From Saccharum officinarum (taxonomy: Eukaryota; Streptophyta; Magnoliopsida; Poales; Poaceae), in contig CM036191.1 in the NCBI GenBank assembly GCA_020631735.1, positions 38,113,335 to 38,177,334 on the forward strand: a stretch of DNA of 64,000 nt, given 5' to 3'. The position numbers and the translations under genes are program-made. Shown piece after piece: positions 45,952 to 58,277 of this stretch (positions are counted from its first letter, which is position 1; every line of letters starts with the position of its first letter). The notes under the pieces were generated by a model that saw only the letters and a program-made list of their open reading frames with translations, searched no databases and was not told the DNA's origin.

Positions 45952-48762
45952 TGTAACACCCAAAAATTCTAAACTTTAGGAATAATGAATTTCAAATAAG
46001 TTAGATAACAATTAAGGGCAAATTAAAATTTAGAAAAGAATATTTGGTGATGCATTCATGCTGTTGCATTTATTTTATTTTGTGGTGTGGACTTTATTTT
46101 ATTTTAATTTGGATTTGAAACTCTATTTGAAAAGGTTTTGGAAAATAAACAAATGAAGAAAAGAAAGAAGAAAAAAAAAGAAAACAGTTTACCTTTCTTA
46201 CCTGGCGGCCCAACTCGGCGTCTTGGCCCAGCTCGGCCCAGGGTCCAGCAGCCGCACCTCTCCTTTTCCTTTCGCTGACGGGTGGGGTCCGCATGTCATA
46301 AGTGTCTTCCTCCTCCCGTGTTCGAGCTGGACTCCGAACCGGAGTACCACCGCCGCCCTTCTCGCGATTTCCGAGAAATCCTACCCGAACACGGCCAATA
46401 GAAGCTATAAATAGGTTGCATAGGTCTTCTAGCTTCCGTTTTTCATCTAAACCGTGAGTTCCACCGTGAGAAATTGAGGTTTAGGGTTTGAGGTAGTTGG
46501 AGGTTTCGGTTGAGCGCGGGTGAAGCCTGCGGGTGCTTTTGAAGCCGATTTCACTGCATTGGTGAGTCCGCACTCTTCTCCTCTACCTTCTCATGCTTTT
46601 CTTTTGGTTGGAGAGGCTTCGAATCGAGCTTTTGAAGATCACCGACGAGTCGGTAATGGCGCCGCCGCCCTCCTCTCGTCGTGTGCCTTGCTCAATCCAC
46701 CGTAGCTAGTTTGTACCGCATAGATGGATTCGCGTTAAGCTTCTCTTTCGATTGGTGTCAGTTGCGGGGCGAATCATGGTCGGATGAGGTGGGTCCGAAG
46801 CTTTCCGGCAAGCAGCTCGCGCCAGCCATGGCGGCCGCCGACCGGGTTTGGAGAAGATGGCCGGCCTCTTCTCTGTGAGGTCGAGGATGATTGGTAGCCA
46901 TCCATTCTTAGATGGACGCACGAGATTAGAAGATACCTTTTCATGAGCAGTTTTGTTAAAGAGTCCCTGGGTTTTCAGCTTATAGAACCCGCCGTCCTTT
47001 AGCGTAAACCCTGAAGACGTTTTCGTGTTTTGAAAACGTATTTTCTCCCGGTTAAGTCAAAAATACGTTTTCAGGTATTTACAGTTTTGCCACTAGGATT
47101 ATTTTGGTCATAAAATCTTCGTTTTAACTCCGATTTGATCCGTTCAAGTTGCGTTAGGTTCGTATTTGCGAGCTCTACATGTTAGTGTAGTTGTACAGTT
47201 GGTTTTGATAATTTATTTTTCGAGTTTATAATTGAGTATTTATTTATCTATAGGAAATCTTAGAAAATTCATAATTTTCACGTTTTAACTCCGAATTTAG
47301 TGATCTTTGCGTCTGTGTGATCGTAGAAACATGTAGAAGAGTTTTATAAACTTTTATTACTGTTTTGCTACTGTTGGTGTACTGTTCTAATTGTATCTCT
47401 TTGTTTGCTTCGTGTTGTTTGATTGGATGCATGTGTGTTGTTGATTGATGATCGAGTATAGAAGGTGAGCAGTATCTGGACGATTTGGAGTATTACTTTG
47501 AGCCAAGTCAGCAGTATCACTTGGAGAATTTTGATCAAGGCAAGTATAACACAGGACTATCCTTGTTACCTATACATTGAATTGTCATACATATGCATGT
47601 GCTTACCTTGACAACCTTAGAGATTATAACTTAGTGATTGTTATCTTGATTTCTTGTCAACCTTGGGAATGCATATGGGTAGCTACTGCTAGTGCTTAAA
47701 CTAAGAACAATGATCTTGTAATTTGATTAATGGATTAAGCAATCAACTATTAAGATGATTTTATTACTGTAAAAAGGGGGCTAGAGCATGTGTATTATTT
47801 TGATGCTCTGGTTTCTCTCCTTAAGGACTTATCTGTAAGTGATAACCGGGATATACAGTACAGCTGTGAGGGCTATATGGCTCTGGCTTTAGTTGTTCAA
47901 GAGACCTTTTCTAGCTTGTTAGTGGTTACCTTAAATGGTGTAAGAAAGGCTTGCCACGTTGGGTGTAGTGCGAGCCCCTGGCCTAGTGTGTATAGGCTGC
48001 GGTTGTTGTGCCACAGGGAAGGGGGGTTCTACATCTGCCTGCCGAGTGAATCTAATGGCCCTAACTTGTTAGACGAACTTTTGAGTGGCTTTATATGGTT
48101 CTCGGGTGTTTGGGCTTGATCTCCCCACTCATTTGGAAATCATGACTCACAGTGAAAGTGTACACCTCTGCGCAGAGTTAAAAACCGGTATACTAGCCGT
48201 GCTCACGGATACGAGCGGCCTTGGGGATTCTTATGGAATAGTTGATCATAACTGTTATATCATGCTTAATTATTGTTGATTATTATTTGCTCATGTTAAT
48301 GCTATTCACTATCCTTATTACAATTGATCATTGGTTCTTTAATGGGAAGCGGTTTATCTTGATGCTACTCAATTGCTAATATATGATTAAAAGCTAAACG
48401 CAGTTAAACAATGTCTAGCCTTTTTGAGCCTCATGAACCCTGTGTTATATTTGTTGAGTTCGACATGGACTCACCCTTGCTATTTCCACCATAACAGATG
48501 AAGATATAGAGGAAGATTATCGGAATGAGTACTAGTCTTGGTGTCAACCAGTCAACCGTGTCCCTGTGTGGAGTTTCCGCTGAAGAATTACTATTAGTTA
48601 TTATTACCTATCGTTCAAGACTTTGTCTTAAATACTTATTCGTTATGTAATAAGCACTGTGATGATATTTTGTAATTTGTCAACTTATGTGTGCGACTGT
48701 TTCCTGGGGCGCACATGAGTCTTTTATGCATCCTATTTTTGTCCTTAAAAATGGGTGTGACA
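45952..48762 (+). repeat. 3' LTR of the plus-strand Tekay-A (2811 bp)
   Basis: The ends are TGTAACACCC and GGGTGTGACA. It has the same length as the left LTR (2711-5521) and is highly similar, without the excess of indels seen nearer the gap. It has a TATA box (46406-46414, TATAAATAG) and a donor-like ATTG|GTGAGT at 46562. Confidence 0.93.
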
Positions 48763-50046
48763 CTAGTGCAGCATAGAAGGGGATGGACCGGGGGCGGGCG
48801 TGCCAGACTGCCACCCCTTGCCCTTGCCACCACGCGTGCCACTCTTGTAGCCCTTGCCAGAGGTCCTGGAGTTACCGTTGTTTCCATGGGGCCACTAGTG
48901 GGCTGTTGTGGTGGTGCAGCAGGCTTGCTGGTTTGCTAAGGAAGATGACTAGCAGTGTCGCTAGCACCAGAGGCAAGGAGGGCGGCTGGTGAAGGCACTG
49001 AGTGATGAGCCATGTTGAGCTCTTGAAGCAGGAGATCGGTCCAAGCCTCCAAGAAGGTGGGGAATGGGCGCCCATGCTAGAGGTGCATGCTGATGGTGGC
49101 GAAGCGCTTGCTGAGGCCGAGGATGATGTTGAGGACGAGCGCATGATCAGTGACGACCTCACCCAAATCGCCTAGGGTATCAGACATGGATTTGAACTTG
49201 TGGCGGTAGTAGGTGATAGAGAGATCGCCCTGGGAAAAGTTGCGGAACACGGTGTCAAGGTAGAGCGCCCGATGTTCGCGATTGTGAAGAAACTAGTGTT
49301 CTAGGGCAAGCCAGACAGAGCAAGCAGTGGCGGGGTCTTCCCAAACAATCTCCTCGAGATCGTGAGAGACTGTGTCGAGGAGCCATGTCATGATGACGCA
49401 GTCCATGCACTCCCTGTCGGAGAAGGTGTGGTCGGCGGCATCAGCGAGGACGTGGCACCCAAGGACCAGAAGCATCTAGTGGTGCCAGTGGGTGTAGTTG
49501 TTCGACTCCATGTCGAGGATGGCGAGGATGAGGGCGCAGATGTTCTGGACACCGACAGCATGGGCGTGGAGCTTGATGATGGCAGCGGCCTCATGAGCTA
49601 GGAGGGTGTCTCGGAGTGGCTAACAAGGGCGACCATCACCAATGTCGCTGGCAGAGGCAGCGTTGCCATCCACTTGGTTGATGGCGGCCTCAGCCGCTTC
49701 CTGCTCGTGGGCTAGCACGTTGCTAGCGCACGCGGCAGTGTCATCGTGGTTCTAGGCTGCTACCGCGGCCTCCTGCTTGGTGACTTGGACGCACTGGAGA
49801 GTGGCGGCCCTTGTAGCCTCTCGGCGGGGCCGACATGTTTGGCCACAGCGGTGCGGAGGCGCTCGGCTTCCAGTGTGTCATCGGCCTCGACGCCAGAGGA
49901 GGCGGGAGGGGTAGATCCAAGCATGGTAGTGGCGGTAGGGGAGATACCCGTGCTAGGGATGCGTAGCTCGAAGGCGTGCGACGTGTGTAGCCAAGGGGCG
50001 CACGGTGGAGGCTAGGGCAGTGGAAGAAATCTAGGATCTGATACCA
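48763..50046 (-). pseudogene. gag: copia-B gag remnant (5' half of copia-B)
   Basis: The minus strand begins with a primer site (TGGTATCAGATCC, 50046 to 50034). It then has a broken copia gag: DMESNNYTHW, MDCVIMTWLLDTV, LALEH, REHRALYLDTVFRNFSQGD, YYRHKFKSMSDTLGDLGE and PFPTFLEAWTDLLLQE, which follow the usual order of the gag domain of this family. Stops and frameshifts occur about every 100 codons or less. It ends at the Tekay-A insertion, and the protease half continues at 5522 on the plus strand. Confidence 0.8.
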
Positions 50047-50238
50047 TGAAAGCAAGATATGGCACAGGAAATTGATGATTGATTAGGCGGTCAATAGGTA
50101 GGGTACATATATAGGCAAGGAGAATGGTTTATAGAATCATGACCACTGTGGGATCTCCTTGCCTAATAAAATGTCAATCAATCTATAATTAGCCATAATT
50201 GGTCAATGGCCCAAGCGCCTATATGTGGCTGTCTAACA
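50047..50238 (-). repeat. 5' LTR of copia-B (192 bp)
   Basis: On the minus strand it runs TGTTAGACAG...TTGCTTTCA and is followed directly by the primer site. It is the partner of 6404-6607. Next to it on the plus strand is GTTGT (50239-50243), the likely target duplication, whose counterpart at 6608-6612 is changed by two transitions. Confidence 0.8.
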
Positions 50239-50590
50239 GTTGTGTATGATAATTGCAGGCCTAAAACTTTTTGCAGGTCTTATCCAGAGGGATCTGCTTT
50301 TGGAGTCAATTACAGCGTAATTTTTTCAAGATCGTGCATCGTCACGTATATCACTAAGCAGCGTAATGATGCCTCTAAGTCGCTCATTGTCTTTGTGAGC
50401 GCTACCCTGGAGGCTGGAGTCAGCAGCGATTGCTTTTTTTGCATCTCACGGATGACCTTTTGTTTTTAAGATTGCTATGTAAACTATAGAGCTTGGTAAT
50501 TTGGTTGTTTGAGTGTGCAACCTGACTGTATTCAGTGTGGTCTGATTCCTCTATTTTGAGGATGAAGCCGGATTTTTTCTGTGATCTAAA
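50239..50590 (+). mobile_element. LINE-1 ORF2 C-terminal end
   Basis: Frames starting with VYDNCRPKT and reading FLQVLSRG and FWSQLQR match the part of plant LINE ORF2 that follows the WLSRNDV words found on the minus strand at 6608-6625. The two pieces join in frame across copia-B (AAC GAT GT|T GTG TAT GAT). The rest, to about 50590, looks like the LINE 3' UTR. Confidence 0.65.
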
Positions 50591-51795
50591 AAAATATGAC
50601 TATAAGCAACCTTGAATTGTGAAAGACTGCAGACAAGGATCAATTAATAATAAATATATTTTCTATCGATTAAATTGTATATCTATAGTAATTAATTACT
50701 AAATAATGACACCAGCAACTGGGGGTAGTGGCACAGAATCATATGATGCAGCAAACATTTGGGAGTGTGGATTGAAATAATCAAGAAGCACTAAAGGGTT
50801 ACCTGAACGTGTAGAAGCCTGACAAAGAGGAGGCTCCAAATCAGACTTCCAGCTCCAACAGTTTGATATGAACCCTGCACCAAATTGAATGGAATGCTTA
50901 TATGATGTTTTAGTAACATACTTAATATACTGCAAGTTCGCAATGTCCAATGTAGTGAGAACACTAAGAAAATATTTAAAATTTTAAAAGACAAATGCGG
51001 TTAAATCAGATCTCAACAGGACTTCATGCCAAAAGAAGTCATACGCAGAAAGAACAGGAAAGTGTTTGCTCTCTGTGAATGAGGCCCCAACTTGCAAGGA
51101 TATGTCCATGTACGTTTGAATCTGATCTAAATCGCGAACAAGTGATTTACTCGCCAAGAGTACACACGAACACTCGTTGTGAGAACAACGAACTCTGAAA
51201 CATCATAAATGTTTGATGACCAGAATAGCAAAGTAATCTGACCTTGACTCGAATTTTATAGCCAACTATAAATTTTATTGAAACATTGCGATATCATCAA
51301 GTACTGAGATTTACTACTTCTTTGTCAGTTGATTTACTACTGCATGATGTTAAAAGTTATTACAATACCTCGCAAAAAGTTATTACAATACATGCACTGT
51401 AAACACAAATTCAAGATGCTATGATAGTATTCTATGGCCAGCTGCGTATTCTTATTTTATAAGAAGGTTCTCCTGACGTTGTCAGCCTCTTCATTTTGGT
51501 TAGATTTGAACAACATCTATGCCCTATATATCTTTTCTCTCTTCTTGACGAATATGCTCTATAAATTCAAAATATATATCTTTTAGTCTCATCCAAAATG
51601 AATGCCAGAACCTTGCTGTAATCTAGTGGTCAGAAATTTCGCGTGTTTGTTAGTTTGGAACACCTGAACAATTTCTTAGACATCATATTTCGGTGTTTTG
51701 TACTCTTCAAACACTTAGTGTTAGATCCTTATCCATTCTGAAATAAAAAGACCTGTATTCAATATTAAAAAAAAATCATGTTCAGTTATATATAC
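50591..51795. other. 3' exon(s) and introns of the CBP60-like gene, only partly resolved
   Basis: On the minus strand 50803-50874 is a probable 72-nt exon (acceptor GTGCAG, donor CAG|GTAACC, phase 1 at both ends; words FISNCWSWKSD). A second exon-like stretch at about 51000-51190 follows TTTCAG but meets a stop in the expected frame after 22 codons. I cannot find the conserved middle and C-terminal CBP60 blocks here, so the gene may already be truncated at its 3' end. Confidence 0.4.
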
Positions 51796-51961
51796 CTGGT
51801 AAATGATGATCCATCACCCTGAATGGTTCAGATATCCCTTCTTGAATTCTTTCTTCTTGGGCGCTGGCCAGCATTACACCCATCTTGAACATTCCAGTTC
51901 TAGCACAAAAGGATGTTTTCTGGAAAAAGGTATCACCGAGACATGCCTCTCCACCAGCAAG

Positions 51962-52489
51962 TGTTGGGTTTTTGATCTCCTACCATTAGGCCCAACGGCC
52001 TTTTGGGCCTTGCTTCTCGCGCCCTGATCGGGGGCGCCCAACCCTACATGGTTGGTGGGCCCCGTCACACTGCGCTATATATAGAGGTGGGGGCCGGCCG
52101 GCTCTAGATACGAGATTCACCTGAGCCGCCACTCCCCACCGATATTCCCGATCCCGATCTGAGAAGGGGCGCAGCCAGTGACGGGAAGCCGCCACCGTCT
52201 TCACTGCGCCACCATCGTCACTGCGTCGACTCTCATCTCCACCGACCGTCGCTACCGGCGCGCAGATGGCACCGCCGGCGAACGAGACTTCCAACCCCAC
52301 TGCTACGACTCCGGCTCTCGATGGTCTGCGATTCCTACTTCTCTCTGTTCCACTGTTCCCTTTTCCTCTTACTAGAAGTCGTGGTAGTAGTTGTTTTAGA
52401 TCTCGTGCACCTACTGTAAATCGGTTTCGACCACTTCCTACTGTTATTCGTACCCGATCTAACGAACCAACGAACAACGAATCACAACA
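51962..52489 (+). repeat. 5' LTR of copia-C
   Basis: It starts TGTTGGG and ends CACAACA, with a TATA-like GCTATATATAG near 52073. Two short ORFs inside are repeated in the other LTR and are not genes. Confidence 0.95.
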
Positions 52490-52490
52490 A

Positions 52491-52505
52491 TGGTACCGGA
52501 GCCAC
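52491..52505 (+). other. Primer-binding site of copia-C
   Basis: TGGTACCGGAGCCAC follows the 5' LTR after one base. It resembles the initiator-methionine tRNA complement with a few changes. Confidence 0.7.
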
Positions 52506-53835
52506 GGTATATGAACAAAGAACCCTAGATCGGGTAAACCGACTCTAAATCGGGGAAGAAACAAAGAAACAAAAGCAACCCGATTCCAGATCGGGCAAAG
52601 AAAGGTTCAACGGAACCCTAACCCTAATAAAAAAAAGGAAAGTGGATACGCCAGCGCCTGGTGCGGCTTTTTGGCCCCTGCACGCATCACCGAACCGGCT
52701 TGCGGGGGCCGGGCCCGGTCACCGGCGCTGGGGAAGAAACCGCGGGGGAGGACGCAGCCACGCCGTGGCTCTGGACACCGCCGGCAGGACCGCTCGACGG
52801 CGACTAGCTTAGCCATGGGCGAGCTCGTGCGCCGGCGAGGGGCCCGGCGGCGGCACCGTCTTCTTCTCCCTGCGGCCGCCATGCCCTATGAAGCTCTAAG
52901 AAAATGAAAAGTGCTGCTTGTCCTGTGGAAAGGGAAGAGCAAGAAAGAAATGCCAAGAACTCCGGCTGCGGCACCCGCCGAGCCCCCACGGCCGCCATGG
53001 AGCCGCCTGAGTTCCTACGGCTGGAAGAAAGAATGAGAGGAGGAATAGAAGTTAGGGTTTGAGGGTCAGCCGGTCGGTTTTGATCCAGCGAAAATCGAGG
53101 AGAACCGTCCGATGTCAATGAACGGTCCAGATGCGAGCGCCGATGATGGGCCAAGAATCGGCCCAGGCGGGCGCGTGCTTCGGGCCGGAATCCCGGCCCA
53201 GGCCCAGGTTGCGGCCTGGGCGCCGGGGGCGGGCGAGGCCGAACCTGCTGGGCCAAATCCGAACGGGCCGGCCCGCGGGAGCGCGACAGTGTGCAGCTTG
53301 GGCCGCTCGACCGCGCGTGGGAAGCGCGTTTTAGTTGGGCCTTCGGGCCAAATTGATAAAAGGAAATGAATTTTCGTTTTATTTTTTTTTCAGAAGCAAT
53401 TTTTATATGAATTCGATGAATATTTGAATGAATTTGAATAGAATTTTGATAGGAATTTTCGTGCAAATTTGTCCAACGACATTTTGCTCAGAAATAATGA
53501 ATTTTTTTAGTGCTTCTGGAAAATAACATTATGACAATTTTATTGTTTCCGCTGCGTACTTGATATAGTTATTTTCATTATCAAATTCGAACCAACGGGA
53601 GAATTTGGTTTTGGAAAATGAATAATAATTGAAGATGAATTGTAGTATTGTTATTTTCTGACCAACGTTGTTAATAACAATATTATAATTTTGATTCATG
53701 AAAATTGTGCATTAATTTTATTTCTGCCCAACGGTGATGTAAAATTATTGCATAGATGAATTATATGTTTCAATTTGACCAACGTTGAGTTAAAGCATAC
53801 GATTTCATATATAAATATTTCTCACTTACTCTGAT
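52506..53835 (+). other. Long leader of copia-C
   Basis: It is 1.3 kb. The first half is GC-rich with overlapping ORFs on both strands and no domain. The second half (about 53370-53830) is AT-rich with repeated GACCAACGTTG/GCCCAACGGTG words. It ends in CTGATGTGGTTTCAG, a good 3' splice-like site exactly where the gag frame opens. Confidence 0.6.
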
Positions 53836-56800
53836 GTGGTTTCAGGAGGCAAATGCATTGTGAACATCTCGAACATCCCGACACTCAACAGGACAAATTA
53901 CCGTGTGTGGCGGGAGAAATATGAATTGGAACTTACGTTGGGAGAGGTCGATTTTGCCATCATCTCACCGTGTCCCATTGAACCAGAGGACCCGGTGAGA
54001 GACGAAAATGAATCTGACGCTGATTTCGCTACTAGAAAGCGTGATCATGCTGAGATAAGAATGAAATATGATCTTGAACATAGGCAATGGACTCTCTCCA
54101 ACCGCAAGTGCCTGTTGGTAGCCAAGGCCACCATAGAAGAACAGATAAGGGGCTCAATCCCTGAATGTGCTACTGCCACAGAATATCTTGATAAAATCAA
54201 GAGTCAGTTTACTGGGTCTACCAAGGCCACAGCAAGTTCACTGATAAAGAAACTTGTGAATGAAAAATATACTGGTGGTAGCATCAGAGAGCACATTTTG
54301 AAGATGAACACCACGGCATCTAAGCTGAAAGAAATGAATTTGAAGGAAGATGATTTCCTGATTCATTTGATTTTTGCTTCCTTGCCAAAAGAATATGATA
54401 CTTTCATTGTGAACTATAATATGCAGCCTGAAAGATGGGGCATAGAAAGACTTATCTCAATGTGTGCTCAAGAAGAGGAGAGGATAAAATCCTCACAGAG
54501 TGAGTCCGCTCATTTTGTGAAGGATAATAAAAGAAAGAACTTTAATGGCAAGAACTTTAAACTACAAGGGAAACCCAAGTGGGATAAGACCTCTTCCTCA
54601 AACTCTCAGGGAAAGAAACCTCAGGAATCTGAAAATCAGCAGAGCAACTCCTATGGTGGAGCTGAAAAGGATCAATGCAAGCACTGCTTCAAGAAGGGAC
54701 ACTACAAGAGAGACTGTCCAGACTTCCTGAAATCTCTACTGAAAAGAGGTGATGAATTTATTACATTTGTAGATGAATCTCTGTATTTATGTTATGCAAA
54801 ATCCACTTGGTGGGTTGATTCAGGAGCAACTACTCATGTTGCAAATTCCTTACAGGGGTTAAGTGGGACGAGAACCTTGCAAAGAGGAGAAAGAACGATT
54901 AAAGTTGCAAATGGAGTGCAAGCCAATGTTGAAGCTATTAGAGATTTATCTTTAGAATTGAATAATGGCTTTGTACTTAGACTTAAAGAAGTACTTTATG
55001 TTCCCTCTTTGCGTAGAAATTTAATAAGTGTTTCGAAACTTGATGATGACGGAATTGATTGCCATTTTGGTAATGGCAAATGTAAGATACTTGTTAATAA
55101 TGAATGTGTTGGTCTTGCCTTCCGACAAGACAAGCTTTATTTATTATCTCTTGATGAAAATACGAACAATGTATGCGATGAGAATATGAATGATTCCACA
55201 TCTGCGAATGTAACTAAGAAGCGGAAGCGAATTGATGATGCCTCTTCGAAATTATGGCACTGTCGTTTGGGCCATATTTCGAGGGGGAGAATGGAACGGC
55301 TAATTAAAGAATCAATTCTTCCGCACTTAGAATTTTCAGATTTAGAACAATGTGTTGATTGCATCAAAGGAAAGTATGTCAAGAAAATTAAGAAAAATGC
55401 CAAACGAAGCACAGGAACTTTAGAAATAATCCACACTGATATATGTGGTCCATTTCCTGTGAAAAGCGTGGATGGTTATGATTCATTTATAACATTCACA
55501 GACGACTACTCTCGTTATGGCTATATTTATCCAATTAAAGAAAGATCGGAAGCATTGGATAAATTTAAAATATTTAAAGCTGAGGTTGAAAATCAGCATG
55601 ATAAGAAAATAAAGATAGTACGATCAGACCGAGGTGGAGAGTACTATGGGTGACATACCCCATATGGCCAAATTCCTGGACCGTTTGCAAAGTTTCTACA
55701 GGAAAATGACATAGTCGCTCAGTACTCCACACCGGGGGAGCCTCAGCAGAATGGAATGGCTGAAAGACGTAACCGTACCCTAATGAATATGGTAAGAAGC
55801 ATGATAAGTTACTCCACTTTACCGATTAATTTATGGATGGAGGCACTGAAAACCGCCATTTACATACTTAATCGGGTACCAAGCAAATCGGTGCCTAAAA
55901 CACCGTATGAATTATGGACAGGAAGGGAACCCTCACTTAACCATTTGCGTGTGTGGGGCTGTCCAGCTGAGGCAAAAGTGTTTAACCCAAACATAGGAAA
56001 GTTAGACTCCAAGACAGTCAGCTGCCATTTTATTGGCTATCCAGAAAGGTCGAAAGGATATCGATTTTATTGTCCTGACAGACATACGAAGATTGTAGAA
56101 ACAAGACACGCTGTGTTCTTGGAGGATAACATGATCAGGGGGAGCATGGTAGCACGAGAAATAAGCCTGCAGGAGAAACGGGTACATGTACCCACTCCGA
56201 TGGTTGAAGAACCATTCTTTACGCTACCTGTTGCTGTTGAGCCGACAGTGCAGGACACTGTAGAGCCAACACCTGTTGCAAGTTCTCCCGTGGCGATAAT
56301 AAATGAACATGAGGAACCTGTCCTTGAGGAGGCTGTGCTTGAGGACCCTATAGAACCAAACGTCGCACATGAGGAAGAACAACAACAACCCAATGTAGAA
56401 CAAGTGCCAGAGGCCCCTAGAAGGTCTCAAAGAACAAGAAGGTCAGCTATTTCTAATGACTATGAAGTTTATGAAACAGAAGAATTTCAGATGGGGGATG
56501 ATCCCACCTCATTTGAAGAAGCCATGAGAAGCGACCACTCATCAAAGTGGCTTAAGGCCATGGAAGATGAAATGAAATCAATGAGTACCAACAAAGTTTG
56601 GGACTTGGAAATTATTCCTAAGGGAGCCAAAACAGTAGGTTGTAAATGGATCTACAAAACAAAATATGACTCCCAAGGGAACATAGAAAGATTTAAAGCG
56701 CGACTTGTGGCGAAAGGCTTTACGCAAAGAGAAGGGATTGATTACAATGAGACGTTTTCTCCAGTCTCATGTAAAGATTCCTTCAGAATTATAATGGCAC

Positions 56801-58065
56801 TTGTGGCCCACTATGATTTGGAGTTACATCAAATGGATGTAAGAACGGCGTTCCTTAACGGGGATTTGGAAGAAAATGTTTATATGGCACAACCGAAAGG
56901 TTTTGTTGTAAAAGGAAAAGAAAATATGGGATGCCGTCTAAAGAAATCAATCTACGGATTGAAACAAGCCTCAAGACAGTGGTATTTGAAATTTGATAGA
57001 ACGATAAAAGGTTTTGGGTTTAAGGAAAATGTTGAGGACAATTGCGTTTACGCAAAATTCAAGAATGGAAAGTATATATTCCTAATTCTGTATGTGGATG
57101 ATATCCTGCTTGCTAGCAGTGATGTCAGTCTACTAATGGAAACGAAGAAATTCTTGTCCTCAAACTTCGATATGAAAGATCTCGGTGAGGCCTCGTTTGT
57201 TTTGGGAATAGAGATTCACCGAGATAGAAGAAAGGGGGTACTGGGACTGTCGCAAAAGGCATACATAGAAAAGGTTTTGAAGAAATTTAGTATGCATGCG
57301 TGCAGTTCTTCACCTGCTCCTATTGTCAAGGGCGATAGATATGGGGAACATCAATGTCCCAAGAATGAATATGAGATTAACCGAATGAAAGCGGTACCGT
57401 ATGCTTCAGCAGTTGGAAGTTTACAATATGCTCAAGTGTGTACACGCCCTGACTTGGCTTTTGTCACCGGGTTACTTGGCAGATATCAAAAGAATCCAGG
57501 AATAGAACATTGGAAATTGGTGAAGAAAGTCCTGCGTTATTTGCAGGGTACGAAAGGCCTCATGCTAACGTATAGAAGATCTGATTCCCTGAAGATAGAG
57601 GGATATTCAGATTCCGATTATGCGGGAGAAGAAAGAAAATCCACGTCAGGATATATATTTACTCTCGCAGGAGGGGCTATATCGTGGAAAAGCTCCAAAC
57701 AAACCGTAACTACATCCTCGACAATGTATGCCGAGTTTGTAGCATGCTATGAGGCAACGGGGCAGGTGAATTGGCTAAAGAAATTCATACCCGGATTGAA
57801 AGTGATTGATGATATAAATGAACCGATGAGGTTGTATTGTGATAACAACCCAGCAGTACAATATGCTTACAACAATAGGTCAAGTGGTGCTGCCAAACAC
57901 ATTGACATAAAGTACTATGTTGTAAAAGATAAAGTTCGGGATCATATAATAAATCTTGAGCATATAAGTACAGAGAAAATGCTCGCGGATCCGCTCACAA
58001 AGGGCTTACCACCCAACGTGTTCAGAGAACACGTAGCCGGCATGGGTTTAAGGGAAAGCCTATGA
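53836..58065 (+). pseudogene. gag-pol: Gag-pol of copia-C, one in-frame stop in integrase
   Basis: One frame of 1409 codons is interrupted only by a TGA at 55651-55653. In order: gag with CCHC knuckle (CKHCFKKGHYKRDC, about residues 281-294), protease WVDSGATTHV, integrase zinc finger (LWHCRLGHIS...CVDCIKGK) and core (HTDICGPF; the stop falls a few codons after SDRGGEY; then [12 protein letters not shown]), reverse transcriptase ([21 protein letters not shown]), and RNase H ending in [10 protein letters not shown]. Order protease-integrase-RT defines Ty1/copia. No ATG occurs near the start of the frame; the first is about 75 codons in. The stop fits CGA to TGA, a change expected at a methylated CpG. 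Confidence 0.95.
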
Positions 58066-58261
58066 TTCCCGAACATACGAAGGGCCCAGAAGAAACTTCA
58101 TTCCAAACAGAGAAATGTGTTGTGGCTGTTAGTCTAACGGCACTAACTGCTGTGACGATGAAACAGTTCAATACACTAATCTGCAATGGAATAGGATAGA
58201 AACAAGAAAAATATGAATCGAAAGTTTGAGTATGAAATTAAAGAACGAAGAAAATGATGAG

Positions 58262-58277
58262 AGATCAAGGGGGAGAA
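58262..58277 (+). other. Polypurine tract of copia-C
   Basis: AGATCAAGGGGGAGAA sits immediately before the 3' LTR. Confidence 0.8.

Larger units (their letters stand above)
38931..48762 (+). mobile_element. Tekay-A, plus-strand copy, 5' LTR truncated by the gap
   Basis: It carries a partial 5' LTR (to 39909), primer site (39911-39930), extra ORF, gag, pol with chromodomain, polypurine tract and full 3' LTR. The flank on the right is CTAGT, the complement of ACTAG next to the minus-strand copy at 5522. Six or more diagnostic bases show that its 5' LTR is the same LTR as 2711-5521. Coding is damaged by indels near the gap and by three stops in pol. Confidence 0.92.

Noticed and set aside
52178..53466. 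ORFs up to 220 codons on both strands in the copia-C LTR and leader
   Set aside because: Low-complexity Arg/Ser/Pro translations of GC-rich leader DNA; the LTR ones are duplicated at 58360-58885.
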